From Colwellia sp. RSH04 (GTDB taxonomy: Bacteria > Pseudomonadota > Gammaproteobacteria > Enterobacterales > Alteromonadaceae), in the NCBI RefSeq assembly GCF_003545765.1, contig NZ_QXIO01000015.1, forward strand, positions 1 to 64,000: DNA of 64,000 bases. The letters are read 5' to 3'. Each line of letters begins with the position of its first letter. Position 1 is the first letter of the stretch. The position numbers and the translations under genes are program-made. The notes under the pieces were generated by a model. The model did not search any database, had not been told where the DNA came from, and saw nothing but the letters and a program-made list of their open reading frames with translations. Of this stretch, positions 37,047 through 46,759 are shown piece by piece.

Positions 37047-37311
37047 TTATTCAGTCTTTTCTTTAAATTCACGCAAGTCTACACTTATACAACTACCATA
37101 CTTTGGCTTCCTTGCTGTGCATACATAACGACCGTGAAGGATAAGCCAATGGTGAACACCCACTTTAAACTCTTTAGGCACTATTTTTTAGAGCTTTTTT
37201 CTACTTCAAAAACGTTCTTACCCATGGCAAATTTAGTGTGGTTTGATTGGCGATCGATATGGGTGTCCACGGCTATTGTCGGTCAGCCAAAAGATAAATA
37301 AAGTAGATTTG
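37047..37311 (-). pseudogene. nth: nth 3'-end fragment, copy 3
   Basis: The minus strand ends EFKEKTE-stop at 37047 and reads backwards through FKVGVHHWLILHGRYVCTARKPK to IAVDTHIDRQSNHTKFAMGKNV, with one frame break near EVEK and a TGA in place of the Trp codon before the IAVDTH segment. A cysteine codon of the cluster has become Tyr (KYGSC). The similarity ends at the same upstream point as copies 1, 2 and 4. Confidence 0.9.
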
Positions 37312-37500
37312 CAAAACTAAATAAGTGTTACACATCAACTATGGAGTAATAAACATTTGAGTGTATTTTTCTTATAGATACTGATGGATATTTAAATCCA
37401 ATAAAGTGGAATGATTACTGTAAGCGTCCGGGCAAAAACACATTCTTCTAACTAATTTTCCATCGTAAAGTTGCTCCAAGTTAATTGATAGGAGCAACAT

Positions 37501-37812
37501 ATGATCCGTAAAACATTTGATGATTGGAAAACCTTGGTTGAAAAACAAATAGCCAGCGGTTTGTCTGTGCCTCAGTTTTGTAACCAGCATAACTTAAACC
37601 CTAAGTATTTTTATGCTCGAAAATCGAAGGTTGTTCATGCAACGGAGCATACGGGGTTTATTCAGGCCCAAGTTATTACCCAACAATCAACACGCCTTGA
37701 AACGATGCCTGCGCAAAACATTACACTCATCACCGATTCGGGAAAATTGTCACTCCCTAGGGACACATCAGCTCAGTTTATTGTTGAATTACTTAGTGGC
37801 TTAGCTTCATGA
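37501..37812 (+). CDS. tnpA: IS66 accessory protein TnpA
   Basis: This encodes 103 residues with an N-terminal helix-turn-helix (WKTLVEKQIASGLSVPQFCNQHNLNPKYFYARKSK). It is the first IS66 gene, needed with TnpB for transposition in the family. Its stop overlaps the next start (ATGA), indicating translational coupling. Confidence 0.9.
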   Translation: MIRKTFDDWKTLVEKQIASGLSVPQFCNQHNLNPKYFYARKSKVVHATEHTGFIQAQVITQQSTRLETMPAQNITLITDSGKLSLPRDTSAQFIVELLSGLAS

Positions 37813-38159
37813 AGATGTTTTCTTCAGTACCAGCGGTGTTTCTTTATCGTGACTTTGTCGATTTTAGAAAGTCGATAAACGGTTTAGCGACCATCGTTGA
37901 GCAACAAATGGAACGCTCGCCTTTATCCGGCAGTGTCTTTGTGTTTTGCAATAAAGGCCGCGACAAACTGAAAGTATTGTACTGGGATAACACCGGTTTT
38001 GCCTTGTGGTATAAACGTCTGGAAAAAGACAAATTCAAGTGGCCAACAACCTTGAATAGACAATCGATGAACTTACCCGAGCAACAACTGCATTGGCTAT
38101 TTGACGGCTTTGATGTGCTTGGCCATCAAGCCATTAGCTATCAATCGGTCGCCTTATAA
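37809..38159 (+). CDS. tnpB: IS66 accessory protein TnpB
   Basis: This encodes 116 residues with the conserved IS66 Orf2 phrases VFLYRDFVDFRKSINGLA, VFVFCNKGRDKLKVLYWD and LWYKRLEKDKFKWP. The length is normal. It follows tnpA with a four-base overlap. Confidence 0.95.
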   Translation: MKMFSSVPAVFLYRDFVDFRKSINGLATIVEQQMERSPLSGSVFVFCNKGRDKLKVLYWDNTGFALWYKRLEKDKFKWPTTLNRQSMNLPEQQLHWLFDGFDVLGHQAISYQSVAL

Positions 38160-38245
38160 CGGGTGATCATAAGCAGCATTTATCGATCACCAAATAATCT
38201 AAGTCAGACCAACAAGTTAGCCAATATTTTTGATAAAATAACGGC

Positions 38246-39727
38246 ATGATTGAAGATGTTAACTCGCTACCGGATGATCCGGCCTTATTGAAAAAATTGC
38301 TTGCTAAGCAAGCAGCTCGACTGATGTTTTTAGAGGAGCAATTTCGCCTTGCCCAGCAGCAACGCTTTGGCGCGAGCAGTGAAAATCATCCAGCACAGGG
38401 AGATTTATTTAATGAAGCCGAAGCTGAGCTTGATGTTGTTGAAGAAGCGCGTGAGCCGCCGGTCACCACAGCAAAGAAAAAGCCCGTTCGAAAAAAACTG
38501 CCCGCAGACTTACAGCGTGAAACTAGCATTCATGATATTGAAGACAAAACCTGTGGATGCTGTGGTCATGAATTACATCAGATGGGCGATGAGCGCAGCG
38601 AAAAATTGGAGTTCATTCCAGCTCAAGTCAAAGTGATTGAACATGTACGCTTAAAGTACAGTTGTCGTACGTGTGAAAAGAAAGGCACGTCAACTCAGAT
38701 AAAAATAGCCTCTGTACCACCAAGTCCTATTCCCAAAGGGATCGCAACCGCAACATTGCTCAGTCAAATCATCACCAGTAAATATCAGTATGCACTACCA
38801 CTTTACCGCCAAGAGAGCCTATTTAAGCAATATGGCATTGAGCTGAGCCGTAAAACCATGGCGGACTGGGTGATGAAAAGTGCGGATTTATTCAAACCGC
38901 TTTATGCACGATTGCAGACTATATTATTGCAACAAGGCGTTATTCAAGCGGATGAAACGACGCTGAAAGTGATTAATGAAGATAAAGTAAAAAGCTATAT
39001 GTGGCTGTATTGCACAGGGACAGATTCGCCGAATAAAAGTGATACCCCAAATATTGTTTTGTACGACTACCAAGCTGGTAGGGCTGGGCAGTGCGCGGTT
39101 GATTATCTCGATGGTTTTACGGGATACCTGCAAGTGGATGGTTATGCCGGTTATGAAAAAACATCAGCCACCCTTGTGGGTTGTTGGGCGCATGCACGCC
39201 GCAAATTTATCGAGGCACAAACCGCGCAAGCCAAAGGTAAAATAGGCAAAGCCGATATGGCGCTCAGCATGATACAAAAGCTATACCGGATAGAAATCAG
39301 CCTTAAAGATAAAGACGCCAGTGAAAAGTATCAGCTACGTCAGGTAAAGGCTAAAGCGCAGCTTGAACAGTTTTATAAGTGGATAGAAAAAGCCAACGTA
39401 CCACCGAAAAGTGCGCTAGGAAAAGCCATACAATATTGTATAAACCAATGGCATAAACTGACCCGCTACGTTGAAGATGGCAACCTAGCCATTGATAATA
39501 ATCGTGCAGAGCGCGCGGTAAAGCCCTTCGTAATTGGCCGAAAAAACTGGTTGTTCTCAAACACAGCTAATGGCGCGCGCGCCAGTGCAATGCTGTACTC
39601 GTTAATTGAAACCGCGAAGGCTAATGGCTTAACGCCATTTGACTATATTGCTCATTGTCTTGAGCAGCTAAGCCATGAACAAACGGATGTAAAAAAACTA
39701 CTTCCTTGGAATATTAAACTTAGCTAA
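38246..39727 (+). CDS. tnpC: IS66 transposase TnpC
   Basis: This encodes 493 residues. The N-terminal coiled region (LKKLLAKQAARLMFLEEQFRLAQQQRFGASSE) is followed by a four-cysteine zinc motif (CGCCGH then CRTC) and the DDE domain: Asp in VIQADETTLKV, Asp in LQVDGYAGY and Glu in DNNRAERAVKPF. The length and motifs are complete, so the enzyme should be active. Confidence 0.95.
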   Translation: MIEDVNSLPDDPALLKKLLAKQAARLMFLEEQFRLAQQQRFGASSENHPAQGDLFNEAEAELDVVEEAREPPVTTAKKKPVRKKLPADLQRETSIHDIEDKTCGCCGHELHQMGDERSEKLEFIPAQVKVIEHVRLKYSCRTCEKKGTSTQIKIASVPPSPIPKGIATATLLSQIITSKYQYALPLYRQESLFKQYGIELSRKTMADWVMKSADLFKPLYARLQTILLQQGVIQADETTLKVINEDKVKSYMWLYCTGTDSPNKSDTPNIVLYDYQAGRAGQCAVDYLDGFTGYLQVDGYAGYEKTSATLVGCWAHARRKFIEAQTAQAKGKIGKADMALSMIQKLYRIEISLKDKDASEKYQLRQVKAKAQLEQFYKWIEKANVPPKSALGKAIQYCINQWHKLTRYVEDGNLAIDNNRAERAVKPFVIGRKNWLFSNTANGARASAMLYSLIETAKANGLTPFDYIAHCLEQLSHEQTDVKKLLPWNIKLS

Positions 39728-39778
39728 GTGTCGATTGCCGGACGCTTACTGATTACTCATAATCTATCCATAGGTTTT

Positions 39779-40417
39779 TTATAAACGTAAGAATAAAGTT
39801 GCTGTTTTTAAATCATGTAACCATAAATCTTTAATGACAGGTGTTATTGAGAGAATCAGAAGGAGCGCCATAATCATGTTAACTCTTTTAATATATTTAC
39901 TACGGGTAAAATGTTTTTTTAAAAAGGCCCCAAAAAACACCCAAATACCAACACATATTGGTCCCGCTATCAAAAATGTAGAGGTAAGCAGCAGTATTTG
40001 ACTAATGTATGAATTGCCAACTGTAGTATATGTTGACACTGCACTTACGCATATTATCCATGCTTTTGCATTTACCCATTGAAGTAGTAGGCCTTTAGAA
40101 AAACTTAATGGTTTATCGTATTTGAAATTTTTGTTCCCCTCCCCACTGTTGGCTACGACAAACGCTAAATAGAGTAAATAAACGATACCGATAATTTTTA
40201 TGCAAATTGTCAGTTGAGGGAACAAAGAAAATACTTGTCCAAATCCAAGACCAACGATAAACAGCATAATGGAAAAGCCGATGCTAATTCCCCATAACAA
40301 AGGCAAACTCTTTCTTGCGCCAAAACTAACAGCAGAAGCCATTGCCATAATAGTATTTGGTCCAGGTGTAACAGATGCAGAGATTGAAAAGATAACCACG
40401 GAGATTAAATATTCCAT
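39779..40417 (-). CDS. LysE-family amino-acid exporter
   Basis: This encodes 212 residues with six helices. The N-terminal signature is SASVTPGPNTIMAMASAVSFGARKSLPLLWGISIGF, characteristic of the LysE/RhtB group. It should export an amino acid or homoserine derivative across the inner membrane. It lies 29 bases from the IS66 end; that insertion separated it from whatever preceded it on the other side. Confidence 0.9.
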   Translation of the reverse strand: MEYLISVVIFSISASVTPGPNTIMAMASAVSFGARKSLPLLWGISIGFSIMLFIVGLGFGQVFSLFPQLTICIKIIGIVYLLYLAFVVANSGEGNKNFKYDKPLSFSKGLLLQWVNAKAWIICVSAVSTYTTVGNSYISQILLLTSTFLIAGPICVGIWVFFGAFLKKHFTRSKYIKRVNMIMALLLILSITPVIKDLWLHDLKTATLFLRL

Positions 40418-40476
40418 AAAAGCTTCTATTAGTCCTATATTATCAATTACATGTTATATCTGAGGTTAGAAACGGG

Positions 40477-41178
40477 TTAGGTGATTTTTCCATCACTAAC
40501 ATAATAAGCGATGAGGCCTAGGGAGTTGATCAATCCATGAGCAATGATCAATGGGAATAATTTTCGACCACAATATAGATATACCAATGCGAAAATTACA
40601 GCCACAATGCCAGTGCTAATAATCCCTGGTATACCTTGGGATATATGAAGCATGCCGAAAATAGTAGCGTGAACTAGAACCGCTGAAATGACACCGGCTT
40701 TTCTTTCTCCAAATAACGACATCAGGCTATTCAATAAAAAACCGCGCATTAATAGCTCCTCACCTATCGCTGCACCAATCCAAATTACAACCAGCAAATA
40801 TATAGCTAAATACAAAGGATTACCTAATAAGAACTCAAACCTATCAGTAGAGCTTTTGGGGATAGTGACATCAAGGGCACTTGAGATAATTGGTACCACC
40901 GTAGCCATAAATATTAGCACTAGCACCACGACTAGAATTGAAATGCCTATAGATTTGAACCAATTTTTTCCATCAGAAGGTAAGTTAAAGCCGCGGCTTT
41001 TCCACGTGATGTTTTGTTTCTTCATAAAGAACGTTGCGACAAATATTCCACACCACATAGCGATTGAACCCGCACCAATAGCACCTAATCTGTCAGCGAT
41101 GTCTTTAACGAGTAACATTGCGCCTAATACAACAACCACTTCAAAAATTGTTTGTTGTTTCGAAGTTAATTTTATCAT
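40477..41178 (-). CDS. CPBP-family intramembrane metalloprotease-like protein
   Basis: This encodes 233 residues with about eight helices. The Abi/CPBP motifs are GEELLMRGFLLN (EExxxR) and the downstream histidine in TIFGMLHIS. Family members cleave membrane substrates or process peptides and some protect producers from bacteriocins; no substrate is evident. Two more family members occur at 42482 and 56757. Confidence 0.85.
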   Translation of the reverse strand: MIKLTSKQQTIFEVVVVLGAMLLVKDIADRLGAIGAGSIAMWCGIFVATFFMKKQNITWKSRGFNLPSDGKNWFKSIGISILVVVLVLIFMATVVPIISSALDVTIPKSSTDRFEFLLGNPLYLAIYLLVVIWIGAAIGEELLMRGFLLNSLMSLFGERKAGVISAVLVHATIFGMLHISQGIPGIISTGIVAVIFALVYLYCGRKLFPLIIAHGLINSLGLIAYYVSDGKIT

Positions 41179-41316
41179 TATTTAATTTTTCCTAATATTG
41201 CCGAGTTTTAGCTTTTCGATGGTATTTTATTGGCCTATTAAAATAATGGTTTTGTCTTTATTTTTTAAATGATAATATTTCATTTATTTATTAATAAAAG
41301 AGATAAATAGTTTCCT

Positions 41317-42249
41317 ATGGCATTACATCCATCAACGTTAACTTGTCTTCAAGTGTTTAGCGCAATAGTTGAAGAAGGAGGTTTCAGTAAAGCATCCAAG
41401 CGATTAGGTTTGACGCAAAGTGCAGTAAGTCATCGAATAAAGCAATTGGAAGAAATCACAGGTGTAAGTCTTATTAATAGAACAACAAGATATATGAAAG
41501 TGACAGATGTTGGCCAACGTTTATATAATCAGTCTCGATTAAATCTAGTTGAACTAGAGCGAACATTATCCAGTCTGAAGAGCATATCTGAGGCTCCGTT
41601 AAGTTTAACCACTATATCGTCATTAGCGACCAAGTGGTTGTTACCTAAACTCAGTGAGTACAACCAAAAACACCCTAATCAGCCATTATCGGTACTGACT
41701 GACGACAAAATTATCGACTTAGATTATGAAGGCATCGATGCCGCAATACGACTAACCGATATTAACGACCCTACTCTGCATATGTCCTTTATTTGTGATG
41801 AATGGGTTTTTCCTGTAGCAAGTAATGCTATAGCTAAAGATGAAAATATTATTGCTCATCCAAAGCAGTTATTCGATTTTCCTTGGCTACTAGATGTTAT
41901 AGCTGAAAAAGGAAGTGATGAAAGCTCTTGGAAAGGTTGGCTCAGCAACCAAGCACTTAGTTTTCCTGATAATCATAAAAAGCAAAGCTTTAACCGATCT
42001 GACATTGCACTTCAGGCTGCGGCGGCGGGGCAAGGGGTTGCCATCGCTAGAGCGAGTTTAGTTGAAACAGATATGCTGGAAATGAAACTTTTTAAACAAG
42101 TAGGACGTGCAGTAAAGATGAAATATTCATATTATTTTGTATGTTCTCATGAAAAGGCAGATCATCCTGTGATAGTCAACCTGAGAGATTGGATATCAAA
42201 AGAACTAAAGGCATCTGTTAGCAGAGTTAAGCAGCAACTTATTTATTAA
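41317..42249 (+). CDS. LysR-family transcriptional regulator (GcvA-like)
   Basis: This encodes 310 residues. The winged helix is LTCLQVFSAIVEEGGFSKASKRLGLTQSAVSHRIKQLEEITGVSLINR, and the effector domain resembles GcvA/AmpR types (GIDAAIRL, AAAGQGVAIARASLVE). It is divergent from the CPBP gene at 40477, with 138 bases between, so control of that gene is a reasonable inference. The start ATG has only a weak ribosome site. Confidence 0.9.
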   Translation: MALHPSTLTCLQVFSAIVEEGGFSKASKRLGLTQSAVSHRIKQLEEITGVSLINRTTRYMKVTDVGQRLYNQSRLNLVELERTLSSLKSISEAPLSLTTISSLATKWLLPKLSEYNQKHPNQPLSVLTDDKIIDLDYEGIDAAIRLTDINDPTLHMSFICDEWVFPVASNAIAKDENIIAHPKQLFDFPWLLDVIAEKGSDESSWKGWLSNQALSFPDNHKKQSFNRSDIALQAAAAGQGVAIARASLVETDMLEMKLFKQVGRAVKMKYSYYFVCSHEKADHPVIVNLRDWISKELKASVSRVKQQLIY

Positions 42250-42481
42250 AAACATTGCACGTGAACTAAAGTGTCTAATGAACTAGGGGGAGGTAATTGG
42301 CATGAGTGTAAATGAGATAGCATTTAATCGTCAAATAAGTTGGCATTATAACTTAATTAAAGTTAACTTGTGCTTAGGCTGATATTTGAAATAAAAGGGT
42401 TTCCCCAAAAGATCCCTGATGAAAACACTTAAGAATATGAGGCTTGTCGATTACTAACAAAAATAAATACTTTAAATATCT

Positions 42482-43186
42482 ATGTCATTTATTCTACAAA
42501 TAGTCCTAGCACTTCTCATTTTATCTTGGTTATCCATTTATTTAGCTGAAAAACGTAATATTTTTCGAATTTGGATAACTCCCGTTAAACAACGATTGAA
42601 TGAATTTTATTTCGGGTTCGTGTTAATGGGAACACTTAGCCTGTTGACTCAGCTTTTATTTACTCTTATTCATGGCACTAATTGGACAATTTCTGATGAG
42701 CTGACAATCAGTAAATTCTTATATTCAAGCGCTTATGATTTTAGCTCAGTAGTCTTTGAAGAATTATTGTTTCGCGGTGTTTTACTCTACCTTTTGATTG
42801 CATACTTAAATGAGCACAAGGCTATAGCTATTTCTGCAATAGCATTTGGTATTTATCATTGGTTTACCTATGGCATTTGGGGCAATCTCTTAGGAATGAC
42901 TCTCGTAATCATCACAACAGGGTTTATGGGATACGTTTTTGCCAAAGCTTACAGTAAAACTAACTCAGTCATGCTCCCAATAGGGCTGCACATTGGCTGG
43001 AATTGGATTAATAATAGCGTATTTTCAAATGGCCCCAATGGGAATGTATTTTTATTACCAAATCAAACTTTCGCGATGGAAGGATATATAGGCCTTTTTT
43101 CATTTCTGTGGTTTTTAATTATTCCAGCAACGGTTTTGTTCTTATTAAACATGAATGTACTGGGCGCATTTAGGTCAAAAATTTAA
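42482..43186 (+). CDS. CPBP-family intramembrane metalloprotease-like protein
   Basis: This encodes 234 residues with seven to eight helices. The motifs are VFEELLFRGVLLYLL (EExxxR), FGIYHWFTYG (HxxxN-like) and IGLHIGWNW. It differs from its neighbour at 40477, so it is not a recent duplicate. The 230 bases before it hold no gene. Its stop is about 140 bases from nth fragment 4. Confidence 0.85.
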   Translation: MSFILQIVLALLILSWLSIYLAEKRNIFRIWITPVKQRLNEFYFGFVLMGTLSLLTQLLFTLIHGTNWTISDELTISKFLYSSAYDFSSVVFEELLFRGVLLYLLIAYLNEHKAIAISAIAFGIYHWFTYGIWGNLLGMTLVIITTGFMGYVFAKAYSKTNSVMLPIGLHIGWNWINNSVFSNGPNGNVFLLPNQTFAMEGYIGLFSFLWFLIIPATVLFLLNMNVLGAFRSKI

Positions 43187-43327
43187 TTTAATACAGCAAG
43201 GTGACTTCACAATAATAAGTGTTTCAATACAATAAAATAAAAACTATAACTTGAGCTTTCAAACTAATGCCCACAGTCAAAGCGCTGGCTTTCAAACTTC
43301 CGTTGAGCGCTCAAAACAAACCTACGA

Positions 43328-43492
43328 CTAGTCTGTTTTCTCTTTAAACTCTGCTAGTACCACTTTCATCAGCTTTTGTTCTACCTCAACCACGTTTTTA
43401 CCCATGGCAAGCTTAGTATGATTGGAAATACGGTAAATATGCGTATCTACGGCGATGGTAGGCCAGCCAAATGATGAGAAAAGTAGATATTG
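43328..43492 (-). pseudogene. nth: nth 3'-end fragment, copy 4 (internally deleted, frame open)
   Basis: It reads SSFGWPTIAVDTHIYRISNHTKLAMGKNVVEVEQ, continues KLMKVVLA and then joins directly to EFKEKTD-stop. The iron-sulphur loop of about 35 residues is deleted exactly in frame. Most differences from copies 2 and 3 are at third codon positions. The 5' boundary matches that of copies 1-3. Confidence 0.9.
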
Positions 43493-43961
43493 TAGGTGTT
43501 ATTAATGTATCGTTTGTGCAGTGCCATAATTTGACTGTGACTATGACTATTGCATCTGTGTCGATTCAGTGAGTTCAAGCGGTTTTTCGCACTCAAAATT
43601 CAATTAAGATTCATTTTGTTTATGATATTTAAAATCTTGACTAGCGTCTATGGATGTTAACTTGCCTATCAGTAAAAGGCAAAATACATCTATGGGTCGA
43701 TCAAATTTTGGTGTATTTCTGTGTAGTCTTAGATTACCCATAAGTCATCCCATAAGATATAACCTAAACGCCCTAATTCCATTGTAACAATAAAGGGATG
43801 CAGAAACACTTTACGTCATAAGAACAAGTACCCCAAAAATAGTATATTTTTAAGTTTATGGAATATTATTGTACGTCGAATTTCGAATTCGACGCATAAA
43901 TACCTTTCTTATCTGCCAATATACGGCTTTTACTGTGTATTGTAGTATTAAGGGATCACAT
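43493..43961. other. non-coding region after nth fragment 4
   Basis: I see no gene or strong terminator. CGTCGAATTTCGAATTCGACG at 43874-43894 is an inverted repeat 70 bases upstream of the next start and may be a regulator site. The rest is featureless. Confidence 0.5.
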
Positions 43962-44663
43962 ATGAATTTAAATACTAAAGGCAGATTGGCAGGCATTTTA
44001 TATTTGCTACTCGTAATAACAGGCATATTCAACTTGAAGTATGTACCAACTGAATTAATAGTTTGGAGCGATGCAGCTTTAACGCTGAGCAATATCTCAT
44101 CATCGGAGTTTCTTTATCGATCAGGTATTGTTGCCGGAATTCTAAGTTATGTTATTTATCTATTATTACCGCTCATTTTTTTCGATATTTTTAAAGATGT
44201 CAATCGACGCCTCGCGTTATTAATGGTTGCCTTTTCTGTAGTAAGCGTTCCTATTTCTCTATTTAACATGGTGGATAAAGTAAATGTTTTAACTTTACTA
44301 AGTGACGCTAATTTTTTGAGTTCGTTAAGTACCGAACAAATTCAAACGAAAGTCATGCTTTTACTTAGATCCTATAACAATGGAATATCTGTCGTTCAAA
44401 TTTTCTGGGGGTTATGGTTATTCCCCTTAGGATATTTAATTTTTAAATCTGCGTACATCCCAAAACTTTTGGGTGTTTTACTTATGTTTGGATGCTTTGG
44501 TTATTTGACTCTATTTTTCCAGCATTTTCTCTTTCCTGAGGTTGAACTCCCAGCATTTGTTTCATTGCCTGCTTCTTTAGGCGAACTTGGTACTTGTTTG
44601 TGGCTTTTAATCATGGGGATAACAGATCGTTCTGTTCAACCAAGGTCTCAAATTCTGAAATAA
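43962..44663 (+). CDS. DUF4386 family membrane protein
   Basis: The ATG at 43962 is preceded by AAGGGATC, giving 233 residues with six helices. It begins MNLNTKGRLAGILYLLLVITGIFNLKYVP and has the family feature QIFWGLWLFPLGYLIFKS near the fifth helix. DUF4386 proteins have no established function. An upstream in-frame extension exists but lacks the ribosome site. Confidence 0.85.
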   Translation: MNLNTKGRLAGILYLLLVITGIFNLKYVPTELIVWSDAALTLSNISSSEFLYRSGIVAGILSYVIYLLLPLIFFDIFKDVNRRLALLMVAFSVVSVPISLFNMVDKVNVLTLLSDANFLSSLSTEQIQTKVMLLLRSYNNGISVVQIFWGLWLFPLGYLIFKSAYIPKLLGVLLMFGCFGYLTLFFQHFLFPEVELPAFVSLPASLGELGTCLWLLIMGITDRSVQPRSQILK

Positions 44664-44862
44664 ATTCACTAGCAGTTTTCATGTTAAACTTGATGGATTG
44701 CTGAAAACAATATTATAATTAAATTAAGCTGAAATTGGAGATGCACAATCCTTTGCTAAAACTGGCTTTTAGATTGGGTTGTTCTTAATTGAGGGGGCTA
44801 TTTTTGAGTCAACTCTATGAAAGTCTGGCTTTTCTTTCAACAGCTATTGATTGAATAAGCTA

Positions 44863-45909
44863 TTAAATTTCCAACTGTTGCTTACGATACTGACCGGGTG
44901 TAAAGCCAGTAAACTCTTTAAATGCTCGTGTGAATGGAGCGGCGGAAGCAAAACCACTTTCAATTCCAACGACAAGTACAGGCCAGTCAACTTTATCAGG
45001 TGCAATCAATATGGTTTTAGCATGTTCAATACGCATTTGGTTTACGTAGTGGTTAAAGTTTTTAGCATTAAAATGGTTGAGCATTACAGATCGGATACGA
45101 TATTCGGGGACGTTCAATTCACGAGCGATGTCAGCAACTCGTAAACTCGATTCCAAATAACGTTTTTCATCAACCAGAATCGTGTGGATTTTTTGGGCAA
45201 GTTCGGGTTCCTCTTGTGCAGAGGGGGCTGTGTTCTGTTCTTTTTGATCAAGTTGCTGTTGGCGGAAGAGAATTAATCCATGAGTACTGATTAGCATGAC
45301 TAAAAATGCGAAAGCCGATAGCCAGTCTCGCCCAGCGTCAGCTAATAGAGTAGTTGGAAGTGACGCTCCTATTAACATCACGCTGATAACGCAAAAAATG
45401 AATGAGGATAGGTAAATAGAAGCTATTTTCCGTTGTATTGAAGTTGTACTATGTAAAACTCTATAACCTTCCCAGAAAATAAGAATGAGCATGCCAGGAT
45501 ACAATATTGCAATTATTTCAGTTAAAACGTCTGATAGCACCGGTAGCCAAACTGAATTGACTAACCATGTTTTTTTAGAAAAGAGTAAAAGATGATGTAA
45601 TATCAAGCATGCTGAAAGTAAGCCTACCAAAAGCAGGTGATGCTTATTAATAGGATTGTTTTTTCGAAAAAATGAACGCGCAAATAACCAGTATCCACTA
45701 GAAATGCCAACCCCCAATAGGCCTATTAAATGGTGATAAGGATCCCAATAGTGACTGGTTGCTTTATGTACAAGATACATGGAGGTGGATGCACAAAAAA
45801 TCGCAAACATGAAGTGCAACAGATGCCTTTCTTTTAGGCGAAAATGAAAGATGGCTAATGTAAGACTTAGCAAGACTATAATTAATTGGGCTAGATGTAA
45901 CAGTTCCAA
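44863..45909 (-). CDS. membrane-anchored AraC-family regulator
   Basis: This encodes 348 residues. Seven helices occupy the first about 215, and the AraC domain lies at about 245-345 (LRVADIARELNVPEYRIRSVMLNHFNAKNFNHYVNQMRIEHAKTIL, then GIESGFASAAPFTRAFKEFTGFTPGQYRK). It is divergent from the small membrane protein at 46074, with about 165 bases between, the probable target. The layout matches the regulators at 14594 and 49243. Confidence 0.85.
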   Translation of the reverse strand: MELLHLAQLIIVLLSLTLAIFHFRLKERHLLHFMFAIFCASTSMYLVHKATSHYWDPYHHLIGLLGVGISSGYWLFARSFFRKNNPINKHHLLLVGLLSACLILHHLLLFSKKTWLVNSVWLPVLSDVLTEIIAILYPGMLILIFWEGYRVLHSTTSIQRKIASIYLSSFIFCVISVMLIGASLPTTLLADAGRDWLSAFAFLVMLISTHGLILFRQQQLDQKEQNTAPSAQEEPELAQKIHTILVDEKRYLESSLRVADIARELNVPEYRIRSVMLNHFNAKNFNHYVNQMRIEHAKTILIAPDKVDWPVLVVGIESGFASAAPFTRAFKEFTGFTPGQYRKQQLEI

Positions 45910-46073
45910 CTTTTACTCCCTTTGTTTCTGACGCTATTTTACAGTAACTCAGTTCTTTTTCTATAATCTTCTTGTTTTTGTTCATTTTCGTGTATCGATT
46001 TTGAAATTTGATGCTCCTTAAGCCCCTAGACATGCGAGTATTGAAGCGAAATTTGAACAATAAGGTTATTGCT

Positions 46074-46586
46074 ATGAACAGTAAATCGGTCACAAATAAC
46101 GACAGTGTTATTGCAAGTGAAAGTATTAATAACGAAGACAATTTAACGCAAAATAACGCGCCATTAGTACCACTATGGCAAACTTGGGGACTTCGAGTAT
46201 TTTTTGCGGGATTAGTGTTTGTCATTGGTAAATGGCAGTTGATGTCTATTTTACAGGGGCCTTTTGAGTGGACATCATGGCGAGGTGTGGGGCATTCACT
46301 TTTATTTACACTTGCTTTATTGGCTATCGGCGGCATGTTTCGCCCAATAGCGTTTCTACCTATTATGCTATTTGAAATCGTTTGGAAAGTAGTTTGGTTG
46401 GCTGCTGTCGCACTGCCACTATGGATGGCAGGTGAGCCAATTCCGGGTGTTGTAAGTGTAAAAGGATCGCTAATCGGGGTTGGTTTAATCATTATTTGTG
46501 TCCCTTGGAAATACGTTTGGTGGAGATATTTTTCACAACCTATTGAGCCATGGAGACGCAAAAAACAGGTGAGTAATAAAAAGTAA
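46074..46586 (+). CDS. four-helix membrane protein of unknown function
   Basis: The start is ATG 46074, giving 170 residues. A polar N-terminus of about 35 residues is followed by four helices (about 42-60, 75-92, 97-120 and 130-150) and the ending WWRYFSQPIEPWRRKK. I do not recognise the family; the loop length and Trp-rich helices are consistent with a DoxX-sized integral protein. It is divergent from the AraC gene at 44863. Confidence 0.6.
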   Translation: MNSKSVTNNDSVIASESINNEDNLTQNNAPLVPLWQTWGLRVFFAGLVFVIGKWQLMSILQGPFEWTSWRGVGHSLLFTLALLAIGGMFRPIAFLPIMLFEIVWKVVWLAAVALPLWMAGEPIPGVVSVKGSLIGVGLIIICVPWKYVWWRYFSQPIEPWRRKKQVSNKK

Positions 46587-46759
46587 AAATTAAACAGTGA
46601 TTAAGGCTGAGTAGGAGAGTCCATTGTTGTCAAGTGGATTACTTACTTTGTCCGCCCCCCCTTAGAGTGAAGTTCGCTTATTGCTTGAAGTAGCATAACG
46701 AAAATATAATGCCTTAAATCCGTCTATTGTTGTTCCAACAACTCTGAACGGACTTAAGG

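Larger units (their letters stand above)
37420..39749 (+). mobile_element. complete IS66-family element with 8-bp target duplication
   Basis: The left end GTAAGCGTCCGG (37420) and right end CCGGACGCTTAC (39749) are inverted. TGATTACT is repeated exactly at 37412-37419 and 39750-39757, the 8-bp duplication expected for IS66. Three genes in the standard order tnpA, tnpB and tnpC lie inside. All are intact, and the perfect duplication suggests recent insertion. Confidence 0.95.
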
